Below are positions 1 to 12,900 of a stretch of 64,000 bases of DNA, one piece after another. Location of the stretch: assembly GCA_013396525.1 (NCBI GenBank), contig VWYX01000125.1:806001-870000 (forward strand). Reading direction: 5' to 3'. The position numbers and the translations under genes were made by a program. Every line of letters starts with the position of its first letter. Within the stretch, counting starts at the first letter, position 1. The DNA is from Chaetorhynchus papuensis (lineage: Eukaryota > Chordata > Aves > Passeriformes > Rhipiduridae). The notes under the pieces are model-generated. The model was not told the origin of the DNA and did no database searches. It saw only the letters and a program-made list of their open reading frames with translations.

Positions 1-3000
1 TTTCTCTTGACTACTGCACGTCTTTCTTTTACAGTCATCCTAAATCTCTTCCTTCTAAATTTCAGGATAGCTGACGAGTTTCTTACTCCGGGGAGCAGTC
101 ATATCAGCTTCCTCTTCCATCGTTTTCATGACTTACTTTCTATGGCTCAACCCGAGTCAAAATTGCCCTTTGGATTTCAGAAAGGTTCATGGTCTTATTA
201 CAGCTCATCATTGCAGCCTGGTCTTCGCTCATTTTACTGGGCCCCCCCTTATATTCCCCTTCTTTACGTCATGTATTTCTATCAGAACTTTACTGCCATA
301 TGTTTGGATCCTTTCTGTTCATCTCCCAGATATGTGTAAAAAAAACCCCTGTTTATTTTATAGCTGACCTTGGCAATAAAGTTTCCCATAGTAAATTGCA
401 TGAAGATACTATAAAAGTACAAATTGACTTGTATACAATTATTGGAGAGTGCTAAGAAAAGAAAATCATTGTGACTAATTGCTGAAAAGATATTATTTCC
501 TGTTTAATTATGCAATATATGCTCTCACTGATATAAACTTCTGACATAATACTGCTTGTGAGCAAAATGCAAAATGTAGGAGTTTAAAGATATTCTTCAG
601 ATTAAGATGAATCTTATTCCTCCTGGAGAGTTTTGCCTAAATGACTTTAATTTGAGATCCAGATTGGCTTTATTTCCACTGTAATTAGCTTTTGAATGAG
701 ACTAGTTTAAATATTCTGCAGCTGTTTCTTTTCTGGGGGAAAAGGATGATTAAAGTATCTTTTTGCAAACTGAAACAGAAAAAAATCTGTGACAGATCCT
801 CTTTTTTTTTTTTTTTAATAATATCTTCTTATTTCATTTGTCTGTCTGCCCTCCCACACTCCCCTGAATCACAAGCCTGTATGTGATGAAAGAGCAATAA
901 TATTTGCTTTTCAGGGTTGAATGATCACGTTACCTCTGGTGGCTGAATGTTATTACACAAGTGATAGAGCAGTGACATTTCCAAAGTGTGAATGATCGTG
1001 GTTTTCTTCTGTGGCTATGGGCTACAATGAATACAAATTCTGATAGCACTGCATCGATGTGACTTCAGAGGAGTGACAGGCAGGCTTGCACTAACAGGAT
1101 AAACAAAGGTTTTGAAGACTATTAAGTGAGCAGACATTATGAATTATTAAGTAATAAATGTTTGTTTTCTTGTTTTACTTTTCTAAGCAGAACAGGAAAT
1201 AGACATAAATATGTCAGTAATGCTTCTGCACAAGTGTTCATAATTGCTCTTTAATTATTGCTACATTTTTATCTATTATATTTTAAACTTCCATTTTATT
1301 TTTTAAATGCATAAATATGGTTATGCAGTTCTGATCATTATATTCTTTAGTAAAATAGATTTCTCAATCAAGACTGAGCCTCTGCTGTGCTGGGGATTAT
1401 ACAGACACTTAAGAAGACATACACTTGGCACAAAGAGCTGGAAGATAATGGCCATATTATTGACTGGACTGCAGTGTTCCTAAAGCTTAGAATGTTTTCC
1501 ACTGGCTGATATTTATATCATAAGGCAATAAAGCTATTTCCTGACTTTTTGCTCTGTGAACACAGAGTCTGGCTGGAACCCACAGCCCAGCTGGTCTCTG
1601 AGCTCACAGTGCACTAAACAGCTCCTGAAGGAGGAACAAGGTTCAGATGTCTGAATATAAACTAATCAAAACAACTATTTCTCTGAAAATTATTAGCTGC
1701 CTATGAAGCAAATATTTCCCTGTCTGTCTGTAGACCTTTTTGCCAAGTCTATTTTTCATTCTTTTTTGGCATCATGCTGTGATCCTGTTGGATTTCAGAA
1801 GAGGGGCTGAACTATTCAAGGCATTAGTTGAGACTTCCCCAGGAAAGCTGTGTGTGTGGGAAGGCATTAGTGGCACTTTTTCTGAGTCATTATAATGCGG
1901 TGCTAGCAGTGCTTGCTGCTGGCTTAATGTGAAACTAACCTGTTCAGATAAATAAGTCTTCCTTTCTAAACATAGTTTTTCTAGCAGTATTTTAGAAGCA
2001 CTTAATTTTTTTGTTGTTGTTTCCAAAGAAAAAGACCAGGTTAACTAATTCTTCTTGTGCAAGCAAACGTGCACAGCGACTTCAGATCTTAGATTAATGT
2101 TATGTGTCACAAATAAAACTTCTCTTGGGAAAGGTTAATCCAATTGAATCCTAGAAATAGGGCTGCTTGCTAAATAAATAAGTTGATGTATGTTAAGAAA
2201 TCAAAATTAATTTGAACATACTGGAGAACAGAAGGGCTTACTTCTTGGCCAATAAATTCCTAAATTATTTAAAATAGACATGTTGCTTTTTCACCAGAAT
2301 TTGTATAATGTGTTCAAGTTAAATTATTGACTAATTCAGATCGAAAGCTTTGCTTTTATCCGGAATCTGCTTAAATGACAAGTAAACGATTGCTAAAAAG
2401 TAATGAACATGATTGAATTGAGTCACCATTCCCCTGATGAGTGTTTAAGGAGGGATACTTAGATGTCTGTATGGATTCCTTTAAAATAAAAGGAAGTAAA
2501 ATTTGTTTGCGAAATAAACACTTCAGCATCTTCACAATGCACTGTATTATTTTGACATAATGCTGCTTATGTTGCAGTAGATAACAATGCATTTATAATT
2601 GGCATCTACATCCTGAAAGGGACACCAGTTTTATCACTACCATCAGCATATTCAAAAATCTGATCAGTATAATGTTAGTATTCCTGTGAATAATATTGAG
2701 AATAATAGATAGAAATAATTACCCAACCTACATTCCTCAGTTGAAATTCTTATTGAAACCAGTAGGAAATTTGCCAAAACAAGAGTAGATGGGAACATGA
2801 TGGTTTGACATTCTTATATTTATTTAATGAAATCATAATTAGATATTGATGGATTTTTTTTGTTGTTTGAGGGTTTTTTTCCGGAAAATTTTAAGTGGTC
2901 ATATGTTTTACAAATTGAGTATGTCCAATTCTGCAAAGAATAGTGGTGAGAAATCAAAGTAGAAATAAGCCAAATTCATGTCATGCCCATTTAAATTTTC

Positions 3001-3487
3001 CATAAATTGAGATTCAATACTTTGTTTCAGTCTTTCTGTGAGTCTGACTATCTTCAGACTCTGGATTTGAGCTCAGGTTTAAATTTATTACATTTATGGT
3101 GAGCTACTGCAGCCCCCTATTCATCGACTTATCTCTAACTAAACTAAACTAAAATATAAGCCTTTTGTATAATAACAGCTCTGGCTCTGTTCTCTCTGAC
3201 AGATGCACACAAAATCAGCCAGTGTCCAAGACAATTTGTGCATGATCAAAGAACAAACAGTCAAATCTCCCATGTGAAGTATCCTCTAAACTCCCCACAT
3301 CATCCTGAGTTATTGTTCCAATGACAAATTATAATTCCATTTTAGATTAAGCTTGATGCCAAACCTAGGTTACATTTCTCATGGGTTGATAAGAATAAAC
3401 TGCATCCTCTTGGTTTGAAGCTAAATAAATACAAGATTGCTTAAAAATTTGGTTCCTATCATGATATTTCTAAGCTGACAAAACGTT
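1..3487 (-). other. WDCP last intron (right part), no gene recognised
   Basis: AT-rich noncoding DNA. I looked on the minus strand for the conserved WDCP C-terminal block (a stretch around LLCDGKLRL in the human protein) and did not find it, so the terminal exon probably lies outside the window. The longest open frames here (110 codons at 7-339 on plus, 84 codons at 1772-2026 on minus) resemble nothing I know. The one at 7 opens with TTG rather than ATG. A T-run lies at about 801-817. No CR1 copy was seen. Confidence 0.6.
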
Positions 3488-3489
3488 AC
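3488..3489 (-). other. WDCP: 5' splice site of the WDCP large exon
   Basis: On the minus strand the sequence reads TACCAG then GTAACG. The preceding residues, VHVTYQ, correspond to the point where the human protein continues in the next exon. Reading on without splicing adds 22 residues with no family resemblance before a stop at 3421. This makes a phase-0 donor much more likely than a real C-terminus here. Confidence 0.85.
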
Positions 3490-5409
3490 CTGGTAAGTGA
3501 CATGCACGACAGGCGGTTCCTGGGAGCAGGGGTAGGCTAAAGATATCCTCCTCCCGTTCCTAGCAAAGTCCGTTATTTCAGAAAGACTCAGCTGTAACTC
3601 ATTGAAACTGCCACAAAGTCTCTCTAAATTCCTAGATATGTGACTCATTCCCCTTTCACTTGGCAAATTGTTGTTTTTAGGATAATTTGATGTTTCTTGG
3701 ATCACATTGAACTGCACTTTTGGGGATGCTGGTCTGCTGGAAATCCTGCTAGGTGATCCAAAACCACGAAGAGACACTGAGCGATTCGTAGGTTCAGCAT
3801 CCAATGTTTCCAAGGCCACCGAGGAGTCACCTGGGAGCCTTTTTTCATCCAGGTCACTCACACTTGATGAAGAGCTCTGCTCATAACTAGGGCTCTTTAC
3901 TTCTTCAATGAGTCTTCTCCTGCCACTTGGAGATTGAATAACAGTGCTTCTTGGTATCAACAACTCCCTGCTGTGAGATTGGTCTTCTGTGGCAAGATTC
4001 TCAAAGAATTTTCTTTTTCCAGGTATATTAATAGAGGATTCAAAATTATAAAACATATTCTTCTTAGTTTCAGGCAATGCTGAAGAATTTTCTTCCAGTA
4101 TCAATTCTTTAACCATAAGACGCATTATATACCTGTCTGAACTTGAAGATGGAATGAGATTAGGCTCAGGGAACCTCTGCTTACCAATCAGAATCAATAA
4201 GAGTTTATCTGTTAAAAAGCATAGGCCCTTTGGTCTTTCATTTCTTTCCAGCTGGATTTGTTGAATGTGAGGCATACAGGAAGAGGTAACTGAATACACC
4301 AAAACAATATTAGAAGTATTAGAGGCTACTGCCACAATCTGAGCTCTAAGGTCAAAAGCCATTATATCAGGAACCAGAATACCTGGGATGGTGACTTTTC
4401 TGGTGGTTGTTACCTTCCTCTCAAAAGTCACCAAGATCAAGTGAGAAGAATCTTGACCATTTGCTGCTGCAGAGTCTTTGCGTTTCAGAGTAATGAGAGG
4501 ACTGGGATCAGACCGACGGTGGTTTGCAAGGATATGGGTTAAATCCACAGGACCTGATGAAGAAGAGGCAAGTGAATCAACACCTGATTTATCTGAATCT
4601 ATGGACTTTCTTCGTGTGTCCATGGAGTATTCCTCATCGCCAAGCACCAGAGGAGAGTGTGAGATTAAAGAACCAGCTTCTGTACCAGAGGGCACATCAA
4701 ATGCAATGCCTGCATTGAAACCACAGATATTATCTAAAGGAAGCTCAGTAGCTACAGCAATTTGGAAATCCAGCGTGGCTTCTATAGCGCAGATATAACC
4801 TCCCACATCAAAAACTGGGCAAAAGGAGCAGATATTCAGAGTTTTCTGAGCATTATCCCATATGTAGGAGTGCAGAGCACTGCCTATAGCAACTACTAAA
4901 CGATTACCATCCTTAGTCCAGCAAGCACAGTGGATGAGTCCGCTGCTTTTGATCTCTGCCTTAACCCGTGTATTGTCAGTACGGACAGTATGCAAGACTG
5001 AAGCATCTCGTTTTGTAAGCACAGCCAAGACCTCCCTCTTTGGATGCCAGACACAGCCCTGAGGAAGCAGTGGAAACGGCTCACCAACTTCACAAGTCTG
5101 AGAAATCAAGGGCTTTTTCTTCTCTGCACTGCTGTAGATCAGCTGCCAAATGCTTACATGCTTTTTGTGCTGAACAGCGAGCAGAGCTGGGGTGTCTATA
5201 GAGCAACATGGGCCCCAGTAAAGCCCATGAACATGTTCAAATTGCCCAACAATGCTTGAGTCTCCAAACTTCAGCTCTCCGTTTTGATAGTATAAAGTAG
5301 TCAGTATCACTTGCTTCCCATCTGTCCAGGCGATTCCATGCACAGGGTGGATAGCTTGATATAAAGCATTGAGTCCAGTTCTCAGCAGCTTTGCCTTTCC
5401 CAGATCCAT
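3490..5409 (-). CDS. WDCP: WDCP, large coding exon (WD repeat and coiled-coil containing protein), partial
   Basis: This exon encodes 640 residues of a protein that resembles human WDCP (C2orf44) along its length. Recognisable blocks are LLRTGLNALYQAIHP near residue 8, QGCVWHP near 117, IHCACWTKDG near 159, VATELPLDNICG near 219, and TRKVTIPGILVPDIMAFDL near 336. The first ~400 residues should form the WD-repeat beta-propeller, broken by a Ser/Asp-rich loop at about 240-320. Residues 440-580 are Ser/Pro-rich and look disordered, and about 586-617 is a leucine-rich helix that fits the coiled coil. The start is the ATG at 5409: it matches the human N-terminus, and the frame upstream has no ATG before a TGA. 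The exon ends after TAC CAG at 3490 with a GT donor in phase 0. The human protein is about 80 residues longer, so a last exon is missing here. The family oligomerises and is reported to bind the HCK kinase SH3 domain; its precise role is poorly known. Confidence 0.93.
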
Positions 5410-8092
5410 CTTTTTAAGCTTTCTTTCTAATGGTGGTTGTTCCAAAGTAGAGAATCCATGGAATTCACTTGCAGATCACCATGAGAACATTTTTTTTTCT
5501 CATGTCTCCTTCCCTTCCTTTCCAGCATCAAGCTGTTTTTTCTGCTGATAATCCAAGAGTCTGTATTGTGAACTCCTTCTCAGTAGGCCCGCAGCTGCTC
5601 TTCTAAGTATAAATCCATGTCAAAGCTGCTTTGGCTATGTCTTTTCCTGGGAGGAGTTATCATCTTCATGTGATTGCTAGCAAGGTTTAACCAATTACTG
5701 TGCATTTTCGTAGAAGGCTATTTTTAACTCTTCAGTGCTGGGAATATGTTTAAAAATAACACTAATACCTTGACCTTCAGTGAATGAAGGTCTTTACCAA
5801 AGAGAGACATCATGCACTGGTAAGCCTAAGTATTAAGCTACAGCCTGAAATAATGACCTGGCACTTCTTTCAGCCAGCCTTTGAAGGATGAAAGAAGATT
5901 TAAACATAACTGAGAGCTGTACAAGGCAGATTGCAATCTCTGATGGACAGCATCTTTCAAAGAGACAAGATCTGAAATGGCTATGAAAGGAAAGTAGAAA
6001 AGGGAAATCATGCTCTGTTCTTTCAATAGTTACAAGAGAATGAGGGAAGGTGAGATTAAAAAAAAAAAACCACCCAAACTAAAAAACCCCAAGTATGTAG
6101 TCTAGAAGCAAAGAGAGCTGATTAGTGATCCGTGTTCATTTTACTGGGACATACTTCTTAGCTACAAATATATATTGGTTTCTTTCTTGGTCTTCCCAGC
6201 CACCTGTATCTGAAGGCTGCTCCCTCATTATACAGACAAAATGCAGAGAGGACGCTGAATTTTTCTTGTTTCTCCTAACCCTGCATTTTCCACAATATGT
6301 AACATAATATCATGCAAGATCCTTGAGTTGCCAAAGACCCAAAAGACCCAACCAATGAATTGCTGTAACACAGTGGGGCTGTGTGAGGATACAGCAGTTT
6401 GGGTGGGCTGTGTTGTTGCGGGCCCAGAGCTGGGTCAGATGGACTTCCTTGGGTGTCTCCACCCTTCCCTCCTCAGCACAGCCTTCTCTGGGGTTAGCTT
6501 GGACAGAGTGTGTGTATGGCTGAGCCTGAACAGTCAGGGTGGGATTAATTACTTAATTATAAGCAACCATTACTATTTTCAGTGCCCCAAGACATCTGAG
6601 ACAGCCACACTGAGCTGGCAGACACAGCACAGGACTTAGAGAAGAGTAGTGCCATTCTGGAGTGGCAGCTGGCAACAAAGAGATGATCCCCAGATCGCCC
6701 CTGACTGCCTAAGATGGCATTAGAAGCTTATAAACAGGTAACTGGATCCCATCCTCAGCATCTTTCTGTTATTCTTGTTTTGCCAGTGCATCTCCTTTCA
6801 GCTTCCATGTAACTTGTGTGCCTTGCTTTTTACATTAACAAAAATTGAATAAATTAAACCTGGGCAAAGCTATCAATGTAATCACTGTGGTTAAAAATCT
6901 AAGACTTAACAATATGCATTCTGCATCTTTGGCTCTTTTATACATTATATATTTGTATATTATCACCTGAGGAGAAAAAATGTCTTGTTGAAGGCAATTG
7001 GACCTCTGTTGTAAGGATTTTTTTAATACCCTTTTTCCAGGTGTATTTACTGGGGATGGGTATTACCACCAAAGAACTCCTAAACTGATGTAATTATATC
7101 ACTTGCTCATTCACAGCTACCTTTTTTTCTTTTGTGAATTATTTCATGAAGATTACATTCAAAATAAAAACTTTTTTATATTCATCAAGAACAAGCCAGC
7201 AAGGATGACTGAAATAGGTAAAAATGAAAAAGCTAAATATGCAAGTTAGAAGATTCCCTTTTATGCAAGACTCATAAATTCTTTGGTCTCTGTCTGTGCT
7301 TGTGGTGAAACCATGTTTTTTAATGCTTTTACCTTACCCTTTGTGGCAGAGATGCCACACTGCCGTACCTATTTCACTAGGAGTGAAATTCATTCTCTGA
7401 CTACTCTGTACTTCCTCCAAGTTGTAGCAGGATTATTGTTTTTTATATTAGTGAAAGTTTCTTACCCATAGTAGTTACAATGAATAGATTACATTAAAAT
7501 ACAATCACAGTAGCTCCATAAATTGACAGAGTCTGCACAATATATATTTGTTTTACTTTAAAATAATGGTGTTTCACTGCTTTATTGTCTTCTGGGTGTA
7601 TTTTGCTGAAACTGATAAAGCTATTCTTTGGCACAGCATCTCATCTATATTCTGCACCACTGTGCTTTAAATATCCTAACAAAACTGTGTCGCAGCTGGA
7701 TTCTAGCAACCTAAAATATGGTTTGGATGCAGAAACTTCTGCCTCAGTGTGACTGAAATGCTCAGATGTTTCACTAGGGATAATGTGTATTCTGCCAGCT
7801 ATGCTGACATCTTGAGAGCACGGACTGACTACTTGTGTGAAACATTGGACTTTATTTGCTGGCGTTTTTTAGGTTTTGGGGTTTTTTTAGATTTCATCAT
7901 CTTGTAAAGAATCTGCTCTTCAGCAGTGTCTGTGACATTATCAGAGGGGGATACAAGGCTGAATATGTGAGATTTGCAAGTAAGAGAATCATCCTCAATT
8001 TTGAAATCCAGGTCATCTCACAAACACTGAAGTCTTGAAAAATATTTGCAGCAGAGCTACAGTGAGATTTTCATCTATCTCTGAAGGCCTTA

Positions 8093-8155
8093 GGAAGTAG
8101 GACTTCATCTGAAGTCATACTCATGACACACACAGGAAGTTATACTTCATCTGAA
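8093..8155. repeat. Degenerate 42-bp tandem duplication
   Basis: A 21-base stretch starting GGAAGTAGGACTTCATCTG at 8093 recurs at 8135 as GGAAGTTATACTTCATCTG, matching at 18 of 21 positions. The copies are 42 bases apart. It looks like an old local duplication. Confidence 0.6.
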
Positions 8156-9916
8156 ACATACTTATTTCTAGTTATCTGAGACATACAGATGCAAAGATGA
8201 CAACATCCACAAGGTTCCACTGGCATGGGGTAGTGAGCTGGGGAGTCAAGTGAGCCTGAATTTGCTGTGGCCTTTTGAAAACTCTCTAAGGCTCAATGTT
8301 CCTTGAAATCTGCAGGGTTTGGACACACTGCAAGCTCTATTCTGTAGCAGTTGAGTTGGAACTGCAGACTCCATTTGGGGATAACATTTGAGAATCTCAA
8401 GCAAAGTTTCCTCCTGTGGTTCATTCTATGAGCATTTTTTGGTGGGAGGCAATAATGTGGGCAAGGAACTTCTGTAAGAACAGAATCCCCATAAACACCA
8501 TATATGACAAAATTCATTTGAGCTAAGGTTATCTTTCAGCTTGTTTCCTTAAAAAACTGTAAATAATGGAAGACTTGTAAAATACACAACAAATAAATAT
8601 ACAAAGAATAAAACTTATGTTATGCCATGATTATGAATTTAAACAAGTGTACTGGGGATCAAAGAAGGTGCAAAAGGGAATAAAAGAGACACTGAACCTT
8701 TGTTTGGCACAGCCTCATTTTTTAGAACCAAGATAAATATAGAGAGGACAAAACCAGTTCCCTTCATTCAGTTAGCATATTTTTCCAGAAAAAAATATAA
8801 ATAATATTTCTCCATCACCTTGGCATGCACACATCTCTATAGCACACACTCAAAATAAAGGCTGATAATTGAAAACTGTCCTTGCAGTTACTACAGTTAG
8901 AAATCTGAGACACTCCAGTGAGCAACCACAGACTTTACACCTACAAGGAGCTAGATTCTGAACTATTAGCATCTCAGTGCCTCTGATTAACTCTGGTGTA
9001 ACTGAGAATGTCACCTATGGCTGAAACAAGGTGTTTCAGCTGGTGTCTGGCTCTCTCCTGCAGAGTAATTCCAGCCAGCCAGTCTTTGGTGCTTTGGAGG
9101 AGATGGTTTTTAGAAGACGTATGTAAAGTCCACAAGTGAACTCTGAGTTGCACATAGCTGCAAGCTGGTAGACATGAGTTCCCATGGTTCATAATGAGTG
9201 TTGGAAAATTAATCCAGCCTTCATTATTGAAGTGAGCTACCTTTTTTTATTATACTGATTTATATTGATGTTTTCCCACATTGCTCTACTTGCTATTCAG
9301 GGAAACAGTGAATACTTTTTGTGTCCAAATGGATCAGAGCTAACGAATTCCAGGTTCTTAAATATATTTACCTGTCTATTTCTTGTCTAGTGGGACCTTG
9401 GTATCTAAATATCTCTGTGGATCTGAGTTCAGTGCCTTGCTGGAAAAGCTGGATTTCAGACTTCATTTTCTCCTTTACTCATGGTAAAATAACTCTTCTA
9501 GGCTAAATCTTAATTCAAGTTAATTAAATAGATGTTAATATTCCTGGTAACTTCAGAGGAAGAGAGATCCAGTTCAATATGTAATAAAAACGTAAGAGTA
9601 ATAATTTTTCTAATACTAATTTGACTCAACTTTATGAAATGTCTAATACTTTGTGGTATTTTTACTTCAAAAGTGTTTCTATTTAAAGCTACTCATCATG
9701 AATTCACCAATTTAAGTAGATGTGTCATTTACTTCAACACTTTTGAGGAGCTTGAGTATTTATTTACGTAATAAATGCATGCTAAATGTCTTTATTCTTC
9801 CACACTGACATTTATTTTCCTTGAGATCTGATTTTAAAAAGTAGTTATCTGTCATAAGCTAACTGGAACAGAATGTAAAAATTATGCACAGTTAATAAAG
9901 AAATGAAATACGTAAT

Positions 9917-9970
9917 CTGTCAGAGCAGATCTGCTGATCCACGCTTCATAAATAAGTGCTCTTCTGACAG
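9917..9970. repeat. Inverted repeat / small hairpin with internal palindrome
   Basis: CTGTCAGAGC at 9917-9926 can pair with GCTCT...GACAG at 9958-9970, leaving a three-base bulge. The loop contains the perfect 12-base palindrome AGCAGATCTGCT at 9924-9935, which overlaps the left stem. The stem is too short and the loop too large for a convincing microRNA precursor. Confidence 0.5.
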
Positions 9971-12900
9971 GGATATGTCTGTGTGCTCTTCCTGCTCTCA
10001 GAATAGGATTTTAGTCACCAGCTACACAGTTTTGTACTTATGTCATGTAAAGTGGGAAACACCTGATGAAATATTGTAATTTTTACACAAATATATTTAA
10101 GAAATCACTAAGAAGTTTGGTTTATTAAAAAAAACATATTCCAATTATTGTGTAAATGCAAGCCCCTCATCTTTTCTGTGCAAGCTACATTCAAACTAAG
10201 GAGACTTCAGGCAGGAAAGTCACCGCTTCTTTCTAAATCACGACTTTTTTCATATGTGCAGAACCTTGGTGTTACCCTTCTGGAGCAACTGCCTGTGCCA
10301 AGGGTACCAGGCTGGCTTGATCTGTCATTTGTAAACAGAGGCAGCCAGCATGGGGACAAGACACTGCTGCAGCGAGACAAAAATTCTGCCTCTTCTTGAA
10401 GTTTATAAATTCTGTGAACTCATTTCCACCCTCAGGGACATGCTGCTAGATGGCAACTCTCCAAATGTCATACATGTAAAACTGACTGCAGTGACCTCTC
10501 TGACGCTGGACCTTGGGCTCTCTGAAATTCCCCTGGGTCTCAGGGAAGGCACCAGAGGTGCTTCATCACATCATTCCAACCAGAGCTGTCCATCACTCTT
10601 GCAGGAATGTTGTCAACAGTTGCCTTGATGTTTGTGGCTCTTGGAACTCCCTCTCCTCTGTAAAAGAAAGGCAAATATGTAATTCTAACATAGCACTCCA
10701 GTACATCTGGGGGAGTAGAGTTGGCAAAGCAGTTGTTAATCACCCAAGCCTTCCCTTTTGTGGCTTAGAGTGAGACTCTTGTAGTTCATTGGAGCTGGGA
10801 GAAGAGAACCAAATCTTTTCAGAAGGCCACTTCATTCTCACTCTCATCAAGGGCTTAATGTTTTTCTGGCCTTCACAATACTAAAGCAAAACTGGTGAGC
10901 AATTAGAAAGGAAAGCAGGATGGTTATGCAGATATGGTCACAGAGAATGAGACTCATTTCTCATTTAATTGTAGGTGTGGGATTCATCCTACAAATTAGT
11001 ATTTCTGCATTGAAGTAAATATGTATAGATGCCTATATAAAGGTAGTACCCAAGCTCCCATTAGGCAACAGTGTGGAGTCTCAGCTCTCTAATATATCTC
11101 TGGACATACGCACCATAGTTGTCTAAGTCAGACCCTGCTTCCTGATTCACTTAAAAGTCAGTGGTGAGAAATAGATACTTTTAGGGCATGATTCATTCCA
11201 TCCTAAAGTACCTAAAATAGATGAATAACTCTTGCTTTATGAGTCTAGCTGAAGTACTCGGATAGGAAATGGGTATGGACAGATGAATGCCAAGGAATGG
11301 TTGCGTAGTCATTACGTGCATGTCTGTTATAACTAGAACATTTATGAATGTTCAGCCCACCAATACCTCTTTCTAGAGCTACATGATTCCTACCCACAGC
11401 CTTCCCACTGCTGAATGCCCTCTGTATCTCAAAACACTGTTTTTTGACTTAATGCTCCCATAGGTACATGCCAGTCTCTCGTGCACGCTTTATAAAGCAA
11501 TCAGGTTTTCAATAGAAACTGCAGCACTTATGTTACAAAAATTTTACTGGGCAGAAGAGCATGAAATGTTCTTTAGGATATATTTCTGTCTTGGCAAAGA
11601 GAGGGAATGAATGATCTAATGGGTCTTTCCATCTGTAAGTCAACATTCAGCTTCCAAATTATGACAGTCTTTTTCTTTCATAGGCATTAAATATATTTGT
11701 TTTTGAAAATGTCTCTTATTAGTACCTTCTTTTTTGCGTGATGATGTAAATTTATACCCTTGAAGTGGTATTTCTATAATTCCCACTGGACACATCAGAT
11801 AACTTAGGAACCTCTTGCATGGCTAAATGCTCTTTGCCACAGTGTACACAGTCAGTTAGATCACTCTCAATTGAAAGCCCATTGAGACTTGAAGAAGAAC
11901 AAAGGATAGTAATATTTTTAGCAGATTTACATTTGTCCCAGCTTGATAAGTTGAAAAGGTCATTAAACTCTGTCAGCTCTGGGAAAATATTTTATTATTG
12001 TAAAGGAACTCAGGCCAGCATAAGCTGGGCATAATCCTGTATCCAAAGTGGTTGGTTGACAGTGTAGACAGATTCAAACTCTTAGCAACACCTGTTTTGG
12101 AAGGTGCACTAGAAAGCAAATTTTATAAAGTATATCAAAATTGATTACTTCTGAATCACATGGGTTCTAGTATCTATTCAGGCAGTTAATCTGTGGTTGA
12201 GAATATTGATTGAGAAAGATTTTGGGGTCTCTCTTATTTTGCTTGATGTATGAGGTGTGTTTGATGATAACACTTCGGATGCCCAAGACAGTTGAATAGC
12301 TTGCTGTTGCTGGTTCTACTTGGGACCATTTCAGAAGTGTCTGAAGAAAGCTGATTCCCAGTTATATTTGGAAACCCTTGTAATAAAACACCTTTAACTT
12401 GGTCTCCCACAGAAATGTTCTTGCTAGTTAGACTTAATAGGATCTCCCTACCTCCCTGATACAGACAAAAATATTGGTGAATGCATTCTAACACAAACCT
12501 GCTAATTAAAATGAGACGATGGTAACATTGTGCTGCTATCCACCTGCTTGCTTAAGTAGTTCACCTGTAACTGTCTGTGTGGGCTGAAACTGAGCTATAG
12601 TGGATGATGGTTTTAATCCACAGCCCTTAAGATAGTTGAAGCATTAGCTAGAATTGTATTGAAGGTCCTGCGGGGTCTACATTTCTACTGAAAGGCTGTG
12701 ATGGTTCTGTTTTGGCCCTCTTTTTTATCTTAAATAAGGTCTTAATGTAATGGAAAATAAGATTAAAAATACTTTTTCCTGCTTCCCTAGTAGGAAGAAT
12801 TAGAAGTGTTTCCACTTGGAGGTCAGTTTAAGCCTAAGTACCTGTTCTCCAGGATTCAGCCACCTTGACTCCATAGGTGCACAACCTGAAATGGTTGATT

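Noticed and set aside
7..339. 110-codon plus-strand frame at the left edge
   Set aside because: It begins with TTG rather than ATG and matches nothing known. It was checked as a possible exon or retroelement remnant without support.
1772..2026. 84-codon minus-strand frame as a possible WDCP last exon
   Set aside because: It does not resemble the conserved WDCP C-terminus, and no acceptor with a pyrimidine tract precedes it in the right phase.
4478..5259. Plus-strand frames of 60-106 codons over WDCP
   Set aside because: Shadows of the WDCP coding exon on the opposite strand.
5718..5759. Two MEF2-like sites (CTATTTTTAA and TTAAAAATAA) above WDCP
   Set aside because: The motif is AT-only and frequent by chance in this AT-rich DNA; no other muscle motifs cluster with it.
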